From the NCBI GenBank assembly GCA_963971405.1, contig OZ020485.1, positions 5,022,001-5,086,000 on the forward strand: a DNA stretch of 64,000 nucleotides, read 5' to 3'. Within the stretch, counting starts at the first letter, position 1. Each line of letters opens with the position of its first letter. The DNA is from Psococerastis gibbosa (lineage: Eukaryota; Arthropoda; Insecta; Psocodea; Psocidae). Positions 21,210 through 31,337 of this stretch are shown one piece after another. The notes under the pieces were generated by a model that saw only the letters and a program-made list of their open reading frames with translations, had not been told where the DNA came from and searched no databases. The position numbers and the translations under genes are program-made.

Positions 21210-21345
21210 AGGTCCCTTGTCCAATGCCAACGACCCCATGGATTTTGGACATTATTTGAATTGTTTCCGGAAGAACTTTGTGTCATTGGCAAACTGGTAC
21301 GTCCTCGATGTCAGCCTACACCGGCTATATGCGATAACGGAGAAG
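21210..21345 (+). repeat. Unnamed interspersed repeat Q, copy 2
   Basis: Contains AGGTCCCTTGTCCAATGCCA, ACCCCATGGATTTTGGACAT and GTTTCCGGAAGAAC, matching 18.14-18.29 kb in order. Confidence 0.5.
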
Positions 21346-21564
21346 CTGAGACAAGTTTAACATTGAAGCGATGAAACAGGGGAAAGCATGACTTAACCAA
21401 GTGCATATACGAGTCCTGCATGCGTATAAATATGTTTCCTACTGGGAGTTTTCTTTATATAATGCAAGACAGGAGGTCCTGCAACACGTTTTCCAAGGAA
21501 ACGAAATTTTGATTTTGGAAAGCTACAATAATTAATGATATTTAAATTCTCACATATCTAGTTT
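21346..21564. other. Non-coding stretch, nothing recognised
   Basis: No recognisable element. Confidence 0.35.
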
Positions 21565-21665
21565 CAGGGAGACTCAGATGGCTGGGTCATGTCGAAAGAA
21601 TGGTTGGAACTGGAGTGTCTCTAATGCTGAGGTCCTGAGGTCAATGGATACGGAAGCCACGAGTT
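21565..21665 (+). pseudogene. Short LINE reverse transcriptase scrap
   Basis: Encodes RRLRWLGHVERMVG, the conserved RWLGH motif near the end of RTE-like reverse transcriptases. A DNA match follows (GGTCCTGAGGTCAATGGATA, GGAAGCCACGAGTTGCTG) to the LINE at 29.66 kb (CATCCTGAGGCAAATGGATG). Fewer than 35 codons survive. Confidence 0.5.
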
Positions 21666-22094
21666 GCTGCTATATGTTTAATTAGTATAGTTAGGGTTGG
21701 TTTTTTCATACAGATGGTTAGTTGATGGTTTTCAACCTTTCCCGAGCTCGGTTAGGAAGATTCCCTTTTTGAGTAAGATGTTCTAAGTAGAGCAGTGGTG
21801 CAGTAGTAGTTGATTAAATTTGGAACATAGAATAAGGACTTCAATCAAAACTTATATAAAATATTATAAATCACTGGTAACGGTTGCAGATGTGAAGAGT
21901 CAGATTGAGTACGGGCTTGAAAGTTAGTTTTAAACATAGGTGGCGCACGAGTCACCAGTCACAAGTTAGGCGCCAATATTTAAATTGTGACTAGCTGCTG
22001 ACGGTAAAGAAACGGCACCTAAGCTAGTAGCGCATGCGCCTTGCTCTGTCTCCATCCACTGTAGATCCAAATTAGTGTTTATCAGTTTCTATTT
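21666..22094. other. Non-coding stretch, nothing recognised
   Basis: No identifiable element upstream of the Penelope-like motif. Confidence 0.35.
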
Positions 22095-22260
22095 CATGTT
22101 ACACCTGATGATGGCATAGCGCTGAAACTGGTCGTAAAGTAATGTAGTTGTTTTTATTTTGTGGACTAAGCTAAGTTATTATTTCCCTTTTAGTTAAATA
22201 AACATAATAGTCTCCTTAGTAACTTTGTAAAACATGCTGTCACTCATTGTTAAAATTTAC
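22095..22260 (+). repeat. Penelope-like terminal repeat with hammerhead-like core
   Basis: CTGATGATGGCATAGCGC followed by TGAAACTGGTCGTAAAG preserves the CUGAUGA and GAAAC blocks of a hammerhead core, though the intervening stem would pair poorly. The same arrangement occurs inverted near 4.4 kb. The segment CATAATAGTCTCCTTAGTAA leads into a stretch shared with 4.45-4.49 kb. It is probably a decayed Penelope-like terminus; ribozyme activity is doubtful. Confidence 0.4.
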
Positions 22261-22402
22261 TTCGTATAGTCTTACAATAAATAAATAAAATAAATAAATA
22301 ATATACAATAAATAAATAAAATAAAATAATAATAAATAAATAAAATAAAATAAAATAAATTTATTGTAAGACTATACGAAGTAAATTTTAACAATGAGTC
22401 CC
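22244..22402. repeat. Inverted repeat around an AATAAATA microsatellite
   Basis: Arms of about 40 bp (CATTGTTAAAATTTACTTCG, TATAGTCTTACAATAAAT and the inverse, TTATTGTAAGACTATACGAA) enclose ~70 bp of AATAAATAAAATAAA-type repeats. It could fold into a long hairpin. Origin unknown. Confidence 0.75.
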
Positions 22403-22684
22403 TTTTAGTTGTGTCTAAGTTCCATCAAGTCACAGAAGAGAACGTCAAACCTATTTTGTTATGTTATGTTATGCATTCATTGGGCTTTATTTCGGATAAT
22501 TGACACATGCAGTATTAACGATTTAGTTATTCTGTAACGTTGGTGCCAGCCTGCCTAGACCTGCATGTACGACTGACAATACAGGACTAGGATAGAGGGT
22601 GCAGGTTCGCGAAAGGCTTGTGAAAATGCCCATAAGCGTAGCGTAGCAAAACCTTTAAAATATAAATTATGGCAGTTTCCATGA

Positions 22685-22952
22685 GGGGGCAATTCCACCG
22701 GCGATTTAACTTCATTTGTGATTTGAGATTTTTTGTTTATTTTGTTTTAAGGACACTATTATGTAGATACTTAACTTATCTATTATAAATTAAGTTATAA
22801 CATGATAGAGACTTATTAATGATGTCTGCTACCATATTATAACTTAATTTATAATAGGTAAGTTAAGTATGTACATAATAGTCTCCTTAAAACAAAACAA
22901 ACAAAAAATCTCAAATCACAAATGAAGTAAAATCGCCGGTGGAATTGCCGCC
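22685..22952. mobile_element. Foldback MITE (family D)
   Basis: 268-bp element, almost all inverted arms of about 115 bp. It starts GGGGGCAATTCCACCGGCGA and ends CGCCGGTGGAATTGCCGCC. Arms include AAATCACAAATGAAGT, AAACAAAATAAAC-type sequence and the AACTTACCTATTATAAATTA block. TGA stands on both sides (22682-22684, 22953-22955), a possible 3-bp duplication. GATGTCTGCTACCA in the loop recalls families A and C. Confidence 0.85.
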
Positions 22953-23323
22953 TGAGAGCTAGATACTTTTTCTGTAATGTACAATATGCTTAAGTCTAAA
23001 ACGTATTATTAAACACATGAGGTAAATATTTACCATTTGCCAATACATAGAAAAAATATCGGATAGTCAAGTATATAAAGTTATTTCTTTTTTCGAGGAA
23101 ATTGAAATGAAAAGAAATTCAGCAGCGGTGGCCCGTAATATTTCATTTCCAAGCGCTGCTGCTTCAGACACGCACACTGCCGACCGACCAACTTCCATTT
23201 ACAGGCCATTCATTTGGCACAGCACGTTCCATTCAGAAACTATAGCCGGCGTCCCTAACTTGACCACCCTATTTTTTCCGTTAATATTGTATGGTGTTAG
23301 GCCACTGCTCACTGAAGAATAAG
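22953..23323. other. Non-coding stretch, nothing recognised
   Basis: A 71-codon frame at 23107-23322 has no recognised features. Confidence 0.35.
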
Positions 23324-23326
23324 TAA

Positions 23327-23660
23327 GGCGCCCATTCCACCGACCGGCTAGGGCTATTTACAAAAACGGTGACGTGTTAGCAGACATTCAAGACTTAGGT
23401 GGCGTTTCCGCCGACCTCGCATTGCAGAATGCAAATGACATTGACGGAAATTTGAATTTTTCTTTTGATAGAAATCTATTATAATGTTTCTACTTAACAT
23501 ATCCCATGACGCCATTTTTTAATTTTAGTTTGTTTGTTTGTGATTTTACTGTATGATCATTGATCAATTTTAACTTTGGGAGAGGAAAATAAACATTTCC
23601 GTCAATTCTGCAATGCGAGGTCGGTGGAAACCCCGCCTAAGTCTTGAGTGTCTGCTACCA
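23327..23660. mobile_element. MITE family A, copy 3, right arm cut by a minisatellite
   Basis: Begins GGCGCCCATTCCACCGACCG after TAA (23324-23326) and shows the standard arms and core. The right arm stops at GTGTCTGCTACCAC, exactly where the outer arm should continue GTCACCG. A TGGAAC tandem array starts at that point, and the final ~55 bp of the element are missing. Confidence 0.82.
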
Positions 23661-23826
23661 CTGGAACTGGAGCTGGAACTGGCTGGAACTGGAACTGGCT
23701 GGAACTGGAACTGGCTGGAACTGGAACTGGCTGGAAGCTGGAACTGGCTGGAAGCTGGAACTGGCTGGAACTGGGACTGGAACTGGCTGGAACTGGAGCT
23801 GGAAGCCTGGAACTGGAATCTGGAAG
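23661..23826 (+). repeat. TGGAAC-type minisatellite
   Basis: About 165 bp built of TGGAACTGG and CTGGAAGCTGGAACTGG blocks with a higher-order pattern of TGGAACTGGAACTGGC. Several frames stay open across it on both strands (W-N-W-L-E or serine/proline/glutamine-rich readings). This is expected of a stop-free 3n repeat and is not evidence for a gene. Confidence 0.9.
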
Positions 23827-24340
23827 GCTGCTTGTTCCGTCGTCGAGGGTCACCAATGTAGCTAGTCGAAGGACGATGCAATTGAATAGGCAGTGTAGAC
23901 TTGAATTGGTTTGTATTGCAGTGCTTCGACTCAAGTTAGAGTAATTTAACACACAGTGGTTACAATATGAGCTGTGAGACGAGAACGATACATGCTTACA
24001 ATTAATATTGAATTTGATCCAGCCTGCTTCCATATAGAAAAACCAACTCTGTGTCCACAGCTAAAGGAGCTGATGAGACACAGAGGGTAGATTAAAGATA
24101 TTATTGAATAAGAGAAATAGATACGTAAAAGGAAGATTGAGGAATATTGAATTATCTGAATGTGAACAGCGCCATCTACCGGGAAAAAGGTGAAGCTGGA
24201 AGCAGATTGGTTATTACACATGTGGGACTAAGTGGTCCCCACAGTAGACTAATGAAGAACCAATAGAAATTGTAAGAAATTCAATAGCTTCATGGGAACA
24301 ATTATTTTATTGTGCAGTTGATGTTTTTTTTTTAAGTGTC
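23827..24340. other. Non-coding stretch, nothing recognised
   Basis: No repeat or domain recognised downstream of the minisatellite. Confidence 0.4.
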
Positions 24341-24425
24341 CCAAAAACCATGTCTTGTTTTATTATATCATATTTTTGCTAACTCAATTTTGAAGGGTAT
24401 GTCCCCCCAAAACTCCAAACTTGCA
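24341..24425 (-). repeat. Repeat G fragment
   Basis: AAACCATGTCTTGTTTTATT, GCTAACTCAATTTTGAAGGG and CCCCCCAAAACTCCAAAC correspond to the GGGCTAACTCAATTTGGGGG region of repeat G on the minus strand. Confidence 0.4.
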
Positions 24426-24453
24426 GCTGCAAGCCTGCAAAGAGTTTATAGTA

Positions 24454-24538
24454 CTCGACCACGATAGGATGGTACTTGGAAAGTTTATAAAATCGAATAA
24501 ACTCGGAGTGTTCCAAGTGTCATTCTATCGTGGTCGGG
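24454..24538. mobile_element. 85-bp TA-flanked MITE (family E), copy 1
   Basis: Starts CTCGACCACGATAGGATGGT and ends with the inverse, ATTCTATCGTGGTCGGG; the arms meet around AAATCGAATAAAC. TA is present on both flanks (24452-24453, 24539-24540). A second copy lies at 32.6 kb. Very short hairpins with TA targets are typical of mariner-related MITEs. Confidence 0.85.
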
Positions 24539-24540
24539 TA

Positions 24541-24894
24541 GTAGGTCTACATGCATAATATAAGATGAATACCAACCATGAAAAAAACAGTAACGAAAAG
24601 TCATACATTATTAGAGTGGTCTATTTTTCGTTACCCCAACATTAATTCTAGGCCTCCTTTTCGGAAAATTGGAGCCGGTGAGAAAGGAAAAGATGCCCTG
24701 AGTGATGTAACGACAGGTGAATTGGGGTTCTAGAAAATTGAAGTTCTCTTGGATACGTGAACTAATCGATTTTGCCAAGACTTTCCCCCAGAGTCATTGA
24801 TCTGCCGTCAGTGAGTACGTGTCACCGCACCTGGTTACAGACTCGTTACTCCACAAGAAATATCCCAAAGAAATTACATTAAGCCTACAAAGGG
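24541..24894. other. Non-coding stretch, nothing recognised
   Basis: No element recognised. Confidence 0.35.
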
Positions 24895-25410
24895 CGTCAG
24901 GTGCCAAAAATATAATAAAAATAGGAGTTTTTCAATTTTTGGAACCGTAGCTTTTTCATAAATTGATTATACAAAATATTACCTAAATATCTTTATATAT
25001 ATATAACTTCAAGTATAATCGATATTTTAAAAAAACTACAAAACCGAAAATTAATAACACCCTATTATGGATGCATAAAGTAGTCTTCTACAACTTTAAT
25101 TGACCAATATTTTAATAACTGGCATATAGACATGTTGAGTAGTGGTACAGACTCCGACTTTCACCCGAATGGTTGTTGGTTCGAGTCCCGCACTTGCTAC
25201 ATTTTCTGGCCATGCTTCGGAAGGCATGTATAGCAGGCGGTCCCGGGCTTTCCCGGTTGAGTGTAAGAGAGGGCTTATAGCCCTGACTCCGCTAGGTTGG
25301 CTTTGTAAGAACAAGTCAATATTTATTTATTTATTTATAGTTAATTAAATAAAAAAATAAGAAGCATTAAATTTTGGGCTGCCAATTTCCTAGGGGATGT
25401 GCACTTTTAT
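24895..25410 (+). repeat. Interspersed repeat M, interrupted by a SINE
   Basis: Left part (CAATTTTTGGAACCGTAGCT, TTAATAACACCCTATTATGG, TTGACCAATATTTTAATAAC) and right part (AAAAAATAAGAAGCATTAAA, CCAATTTCCTAGGGGATG) match the continuous copy at 45.23-45.49 kb. The tRNA-Glu-like SINE at 25118-25340 separates them. No coding content. Confidence 0.65.
25118..25340 (+). mobile_element. tRNA-Glu-like SINE (family I), copy 2
   Basis: Head GAGTAGTGGTACAGACTCCG, TTTCACCCGAA and box B TTGGTTCGAGTCCCGCAC. Body ATTTTCTGGCCATGCTTCGG, CAGGCGGTCCCGGGCTTTCC and ACTCCGCTAGGTTGGCTTTG. Tail ATTTATTTATTTATTTATAG. The head keeps box A and box B spacing and a TTTCACC anticodon-loop-like block (Glu, UUC). This is the best preserved copy in the window. 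Confidence 0.85.
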
Positions 25411-27399
25411 AAGTACGAACTAGTCATGCCTCGGTTTTGCAACAAAGGGTTGTCTAATTAATAAAGCAACAGATCAGAAACTCCTGTTGAAGGGATTGGA
25501 AATTTTGTACCGAATACCAAATTAAAACAAATCCCTCGCTCGTGTTTTTTTTAAGGTTAATTGGTTTTCTGTGAATATTCCCAAACTTATTACAGCATAA
25601 TCCTATAACCTCCTTTACATCCTTTTGTGTGGGTTTCTTTTGAGTATAGTTTGAAATTAGCTTTAGAGCAATCTTTATTTTTAATAATGTACCTTTCTCA
25701 TAGTAACAGTTATGAGATAGTAACTATATATGAATTGGACCTAAAGAAGATCGAGTTGTGCAACGACGGCACGTGGACATTAAACATATCGACTTGCAAC
25801 AGTCTACCAGCCGACAGGATTCCCGCGGCCATTTCCATTCGAATTTAAAATTCAAATAATTTTTAAAAATGAGATGAGAACGGAAAAGGCTATGTAAACA
25901 TGCAATGAAGATATCAGTGCAAATGGCTTCCTGAATGTCGCCTATGCTTAGCTTATAATAATAGTGCTATATGCTTTATGTAAAACATCCTTGCGACTGC
26001 ACTATAGAATTCAACCTTTTCCTGTCTCCTTACTATCTTATTTCTCTCTTCCTATGTAAATTAACACTATAATCACAAACAAACATTCAGACACACGAGA
26101 AGTTTTTTGCCATAGTAGTCTTTTCCTTCTCCCTGTTCAGGTACATAAACATTCAGGCTTTACTTTTTAGACAAGTGTCCATTGCCCTCGAGCAGACTCT
26201 TCATCCTTCCCTTCCGATTTTCGGGAGGTGACATCGCTATATTTGAAACCGGGTTGGTCATCACCATTTCTTAGAGCGAGGGGCTCTACTTACAAAAAAA
26301 GACACTACAGAATTAAAGGAATTTTGACGAGGGAAGATTTGCGCATGCTTGCAGATGCAATGACGGCCCGATTAATAAATGAACTCAGCAATTAATCTCC
26401 GTCATTGTGCCCCATGACTCCTGGCTAATACGAGAATTCAAAGACCTTTTGTCAGAATTGAGTTCATTTTGACGAACAACTCAGTCTGCCTGAAGGACAT
26501 ACAGTAGTTGGATCATTATTTAAATTGAGTTCACTTAAAAATTTAGGCTACGCCAATTAACGAAAAAAATGTTGGATGACTATGTGTTAAGGGTTTACTT
26601 GTCTTGTTGCAAAAATTGGAATAAATATGTATTTGATTTGATTTGAGGTTTTAATCACAAATTTGTGGATTGCTCTTCCAGACGCAGGTCATTACAATAT
26701 TGACTATGTACAGTATGAAGTACCCTAATTAGGCGGACCTTACGCGGTCAGTAATAATGCCATTACCTTATCAAGATAACAGTAATAATGATCATGTAAT
26801 GTGGACAAAGTTGGAATGACGAAAAATAATATTAGGGATTCGGATTTTCTGATCACAGATTCATCATTGCTGAATAATAATGGCATTTATATCGATAATG
26901 TCATAAATAGAGGTGCCGCATACATTTTACGTTTAAATTCTGGGAAATCATGAATTGAATTGAATTGAAAACGACTTTATTTCAAAAACAAAACAAAACA
27001 AAAGGCGAACAATAAGACTATAAAGTCTTCTTTTCATGCTGACCTTAAAAAACAAAAATAATGTATTAATAATTGTAGTCTTCTGTATATGTCACACTCC
27101 TTTACAACGGATGATTTAGAATTTTTTAAAAATTACCACAAATAACGTACGATATTGTATGTGACGGAGGAGTACCGACAGAAACTTTGTATTATTGTAT
27201 TAGCATAATATATATATAGTATTAGTACATAGTATATTATTGTATTAAACTACAGAGTACAGCACTCGTATGTTCTGATCGATTAGCAAACTAAGTACGT
27301 CCAGACTGGTACTTACTTCGTATATTACCATCTAAATGTAGTGGTGAGCGTTGAAAAAATTCATCGGCATCTACATTAAATTCCAGTCTTGAAACCTTT
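25411..27399. other. Long non-coding stretch; LINE-like tail near 26560-26645
   Basis: No gene recognised in nearly 2 kb. GAATAAATATGTATTTGATT followed by TGATTTGAGG near 26620 resembles a retrotransposon 3' end with an ATTTG tail. A 73-codon frame at 25627-25848 has no domain. AACAAAACAAAACAAAAGG lies near 26985. Confidence 0.4.
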
Positions 27400-27935
27400 C
27401 ATTGGTTAACGTTCATGGCAATGACAAAAACGACTAAAACGACTCCAATTACTATCAACCCCAATCATTACTATTACCCCAATCATAACACTACCCTTTT
27501 CAAACATTCGCACATTTACCTATCAGTTCCATTCTATAACAGCCTTCCTGAGTTCATAAAAAATCTACGACCAAAAAAAAAAAAATTCGTTAGTAAAATT
27601 AGTTTTCATCTGTCCCATAATCAACTAACAAATCTTCCAGCAATAGCGCGCTAGCATAACAACCCCGGATTCAACAGAGTGATAAACATTTATATTATTT
27701 CATCTTAGTATATGATCTTACTTATTTACTTACTTAGTGATGTTACTTAGAGTCTACATAAAATTAATTATTATCGATAAAGTTTTAGTATTAGTTTAGT
27801 TTAGTTTAGTTTAGTTTTAGCTTAGTTATTAGTATTAAGGGGGCCCCAGCACGGGAGAAATCCTTTGGGCCACCCCTACTTCATTATATCACTGTGTATG
27901 TAATATTGAAGAAACGAAATGCATTTATTATTATT
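27400..27935 (+). pseudogene. LINE 3' end (reverse transcriptase tail plus 3' UTR)
   Basis: Codons at 27415-27652 read THIS-type tail sequence: NHNTTLFKHSHIYLSVPFYN, then SLPEFIKNLRPKKKKF, FHLSHN. The F.HS..Y......NSLPE.IKNL pattern belongs to the last ~60 residues of several insect non-LTR reverse transcriptases. The 3' UTR has TTTAG repeats near 27795 and a conserved-looking GGGGGCCCCAGCACGGGAGA, TCCTTTGGGCCACCCC block before ending near CGAAATGC and a TTATTATT tail. The 5S-headed SINE inserted in that tail. Clade not determined. Confidence 0.6.
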
Positions 27936-28293
27936 TTTTGCCAACGGCCTTACCATGTTGATTCCATTAGAGCAGAGCATGTTTCAAACTGCGGCAACTT
28001 GGTAGTGTGCAAAGCGTTGGCAGGGGAACATGGTGGGACATGATAACGCGCTTAGGCAGTGCAAGTCGAGTCCTGGTCACCTCCAATCTAATCGTGTGAC
28101 TTTACCATGTTCCCCAAGTGGTTCGGAATCCACTATAATCAGGAGGTCCACCCTGTTAGTCAACTCCCCTTTCCCCGAGTTGATAGAGTCTGCCCTTTGG
28201 GTGCCTCAAGTTAACAAACAGACTCACTCCCCCCGCCAGGCTGACAGGGTTGCTTAAAGCAGAAATGCTGAAAGCAGGCGTTAGAAACAACAA
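27936..28293 (+). mobile_element. 5S-headed SINE (family H), copy 2
   Basis: About 355 bp starting TTTTGCCAACGGCCTTACCA and ending GCGTTAGAAACAACAA. Flanks TTTATTATTATT at 27924-27935 and 28294-28305 match exactly, although the sequence is simple. All body landmarks are present: GCGGCAACTTGGTAGTGTGC, GGGGAACATGGTGGGACATG, GGTCACCTCCAATCTAATCG and CCAGGCTGACAGGGTTGCTT. Transcription would be expected from an internal polymerase III promoter if the 5S-like head is functional. Confidence 0.82.
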
Positions 28294-28849
28294 TTTATTA
28301 TTATTATTATATTATTATTATTATATTAACACATTGGTAAGTTCAACTAACCCTTTGTTAAATGAAACCTTCCACTCCAGTTCTCTAAGGCACTACAGCG
28401 CAGAGTCACTATACCTATTATCATTGTATAAGGAAACAACAGAGAACAGAGCTTATTACATTTGATGGCCATCTATCTGCTGCTACTGTCTTAATACATC
28501 ATTCAAGACTGTCTGAATAACGGAGAATTTCACAGCCTTCCCCATTACCGCTTCCATTAATGAAGGATGCTCATGTTGCATGAGCTGTCGTATTCATAGC
28601 TACACTTATCAGCAGCAGGAAGGCGATCGCTGATGTGTTTCTGCAGCCTTCGCTTACGGCATACATTGTTAAGTTATAGATGGCCACGGATGTTAATTAC
28701 GACGTCTATAATGCTGTATCTTCTTCTTCAGTCTCAAACCATCGATTGGTTTGCAGCCAAGCTTTCCATCTTCTTCTCTATTCAACTAAGTCCTTAGTTC
28801 TTTTGAGTTCCAAGTAGTTGCCGGAACTGATATCTTGCCTGTTGTCTTC
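28294..28849. other. Non-coding stretch with a TTA microsatellite
   Basis: ATT repeats at 28294-28330; otherwise nothing recognised. Confidence 0.4.
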
Positions 28850-29060
28850 TACGTACGCCTTTCTTGGTCAACTCTGGTCACTAACTTTCCTAAATTCCCC
28901 AGAGACCATCTTTTAGAGAAAGCTTTCTACACTGTCATTGAGCCACATAAACTACATAAACTTGATTTTAACGATATTTTGACGATTTTACTTTCTTGTT
29001 GATTACTTGATTGTAAAATTTTACAGAAATATTTTGTACTTATTTACAGCACAAAGGTTT
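28850..29060 (+). repeat. LINE 3' UTR fragment (family F)
   Basis: AGAGAAAGCTTTCTACACTG, TCATTGAGCC, GATTTTAACGATATTTTGAC and GTTGATTACTTGATTGTAAA match the 54.72-54.93-kb repeat and, for the first block, the 48.77-kb LINE fragment on the minus strand. Together they define one LINE family's extreme 3' end. Confidence 0.6.
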
Positions 29061-29639
29061 AAAGAATACGTTTACTTTGTACCCTTTCCTTTGAAATTGG
29101 TTAAAATTTTCCTCAACTTATTATTGACAGTCATATAATAAATCGCAAATGTCCATTTGCTACTTTCTATATTTCATTCTAAAATATGAGAAAATGTCGA
29201 CAAAGTTGAGTGATGCCATTGTAATATCTGTAACCTAAAACAGCGACGCATAAGATTTATTTTCTGTTACTAAAATCATCCTCCAACCCTCGAGTATTGA
29301 TGCATTCAATGGAAACAACAACAACAATAGAATTTACCATGGGTGCCCTAAAAACCGACACGACAGTCAAGACATCTCCATGTCCAACAAACAGTGAATA
29401 GTCTGCAAATTGCATGGTGAGGGATTGGACGAAAGGGGGGGGGGGGAGGGGGTGTGACGTATGGCCGGGGTCGCAGTGTCCAACTTAATTGAATACAGTA
29501 ATTCATTGCCCACCACATACCTGTTCTTTATCAGGCTCGCAAAATTGCAACGCTGACACACGGTCTCTACTGTGGCTTTCTGTCTAGTATTACTCCTACT
29601 ATTGTAGGTGTACTGTGATTGCGAACGCCCCTTATTTTG
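29061..29639. other. Unassigned stretch, possible minus-strand LINE remnant
   Basis: A G run lies at about 29436-29452. The minus strand at 29640-29450 is open and includes YTYNSRSNTRQ, faintly like the H.YNTR motif of LINE C termini, but I cannot confirm it. Confidence 0.3.
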
Positions 29640-29955
29640 TAAAATATCATGGAGAGATCGTGTTCCTAATGCCAACATCCTGAGGCAAATGGATGCGGAA
29701 GTCGAGTTGCTGCAGACGGTTAAGAAACGGAAGTAACATGCTTCAGCCATGTGATGAAGTTCAAATGTTACCGCCTTCTGCATGTAATAATCCAAAGGAA
29801 TTTAGAAGGATTGAAGGCCCCCGGCAGAAGAAGAACTTCTTGGTTGAAAACCCTGAGGCATTGGATTGGCAAGAGCACGACTTCCCTTTTCAGAGCAGCA
29901 GTCTCCATGGTCCGAATTGCCAAGATGAGCATATATTTATACAATGGAGAAAAAT
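29640..29955 (+). pseudogene. RTE-like LINE reverse transcriptase C-terminal fragment
   Basis: Plus-strand codons read ILRQMDAEVELLQTVKKRK, then after a frame change FKCYRLLHVIIQRNLEGLKA, PGRRRTSWLKTLRHWIG, and LFRAAVSMVRIAKM. This is the typical RTE-type ending (HVMR..KY.LL..I..G..EG....GRRR.SWL.NLR.W...LFRAAV....IA.M). The last open frame continues artificially into the following SINE. Only about 100 codons remain. The same family, with a GAA tail, occurs at 41.3-41.9 kb. Confidence 0.82.
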
Positions 29956-30030
29956 ACAACTATAAATGTTCAAAACCGAGAGGTTTGTCTGAACACATGT
30001 TCATCGCTCATGAAAAATTAAGACTAATCG

Positions 30031-30255
30031 TCGGGACATGTAGTGTAGTGGTACGGACTCTGACTTTCACCCGAAAGGTTGTTGGTTTGAGTCCCACACT
30101 GGCTACATTTTCTGGGCATGCTTCGGAGGGCATGTTAAGTAGGCAGTCCCGGGCCTTCCTAGCTGAGTGTAAGAGAGGTCTTTATAGCTCCAACTCCGCT
30201 AGGTTAACTGAGTAATAGAAACAATAAAAAGTTCTTATTTATTTATTTATTTTAT
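30031..30255 (+). mobile_element. tRNA-Glu-like SINE (family I), copy 3
   Basis: Starts TCGGGACATGTAGTGTAGTG with TTTCACCCGAAAGGTTGTTG and box B GGTTTGAGTCCC (one change). Body ATTTTCTGGGCATGCTTCGG and CTCCGCTAGGTTAACTGAGT; tail TTATTTATTTATTTATTTTA. It lies about 80 bp downstream of the RTE-like LINE end. Confidence 0.8.
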
Positions 30256-30617
30256 TTTACTAATTAATATTACTTTTTAAATTAATTGTTTTTAAAAATA
30301 TAACTTCAATGTAACTATAGTAATAATATAATTACTGAAGGAAATTGTATGCTTTTTAGAAAGTTAGCTCTGTAAGCTGGAGAAATAAAGAAATCTTCGA
30401 TAGAAGAGGCATTTTAAGAAGAAGAAGAATTGTTTTTTTTTAAGAATCCGTAGAATCCGCCCGTTTTCGGTTAGAAACAAGGCCTAAAAATTAGGTACCG
30501 TAATAAAGTTAATAAAGTTCTTTGGATGATTGTGCGCGACTTTTTACTGTCGTTCACGCGTTTGGCGCTCCTTATCAAATAACGCTCTTTTATGCTGGCG
30601 GAACTGGAGTCTGAGGC
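30256..30617. other. Non-coding stretch with a LINE-tail-like patch
   Basis: CTTCGATAGAAGAGGCATTT and AAGAAGAAGAAG at 30393-30430 resemble the GAA-tailed LINE 3' end seen in family L and at 41.9 kb. Nothing else. Confidence 0.4.
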
Positions 30618-30812
30618 CTGATTTATAGAAAACTTAACATAACATTATCCATAACTATAAAAGTTACCACTGTATTTAGCATCGGAAGCTTTCGCAAGGA
30701 ACGTAGCAGTGGCTGTATTAAAAGGTTTCCCGGCTTTAACTTTCATACGGCCACGTAACACGTTTATGGTTAAATTTATGGATATGGTTATGGCAAGTTT
30801 TCTATAAATCAG
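30618..30812. mobile_element. Probable MITE with CTGATTTATAGAAAACTT ends
   Basis: 195-bp segment from CTGATTTATAGAAAACTTAA to GCAAGTTTTCTATAAATCAG. The outer 18 bases invert perfectly; the next 30 are similar (ACATAACATTATCCATAA / CCATAACCATATCCATAA). No clear target duplication. Confidence 0.65.
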
Positions 30813-31323
30813 ACAGTGGGCGGTCTGAACAAGCCAGACTTTTAATTTTGCCCGGAACACTATGATGGTCGTTGAGAGTCCATCGTACCTTTCAACTTTC
30901 AGCTTCTCGTTGCTCATTTACATCAGAGACGTCATTTCAGCTTTAGCGGGTAGGGGGGGGGGGCAACGTATTCTTGACAATGCACCTCATGCATCCGGCC
31001 TATTCAAGAAATCAATAAAACTAATTTCCAACGCACCATTTAGCCTATATGGCTTAAAAGAAGGTACATTCCCGCCACGACCAATAATATCCAATAACCT
31101 GCCTACTCACTTCTGCCAATACCCATCAGATTAAAAAATTATTTGCATGTTCTGACAGACTCAGCATTAACAGGGTCACCGAGACTACTGACCTAGCAAA
31201 TAGGGGTGCACATGGTTCATACTGTTCTCCTGCCATGTGACTGTATGCATGAGTTTCAACATGAAGGAATTTCTTTCTCAAGCTATAAAATATACTTTAT
31301 GATACTATTGTATTCTATTTGTT
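30813..31323. other. Non-coding stretch with a G run
   Basis: G run at about 30951-30963. A 90-codon frame at 30862-31134 has no recognisable domain. Confidence 0.35.
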
Positions 31324-31337
31324 ATTCTATTAAGTAT

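Noticed and set aside
23602..24033. Serine/proline/glutamine-rich or tryptophan-rich proteins over the minisatellite
   Set aside because: A stop-free repeat in multiples of three opens several frames on both strands; no family signature.
29751..30215. 154-codon plus-strand gene
   Set aside because: The frame starts in an RTE-like LINE C terminus and reads through intergenic DNA into a SINE.
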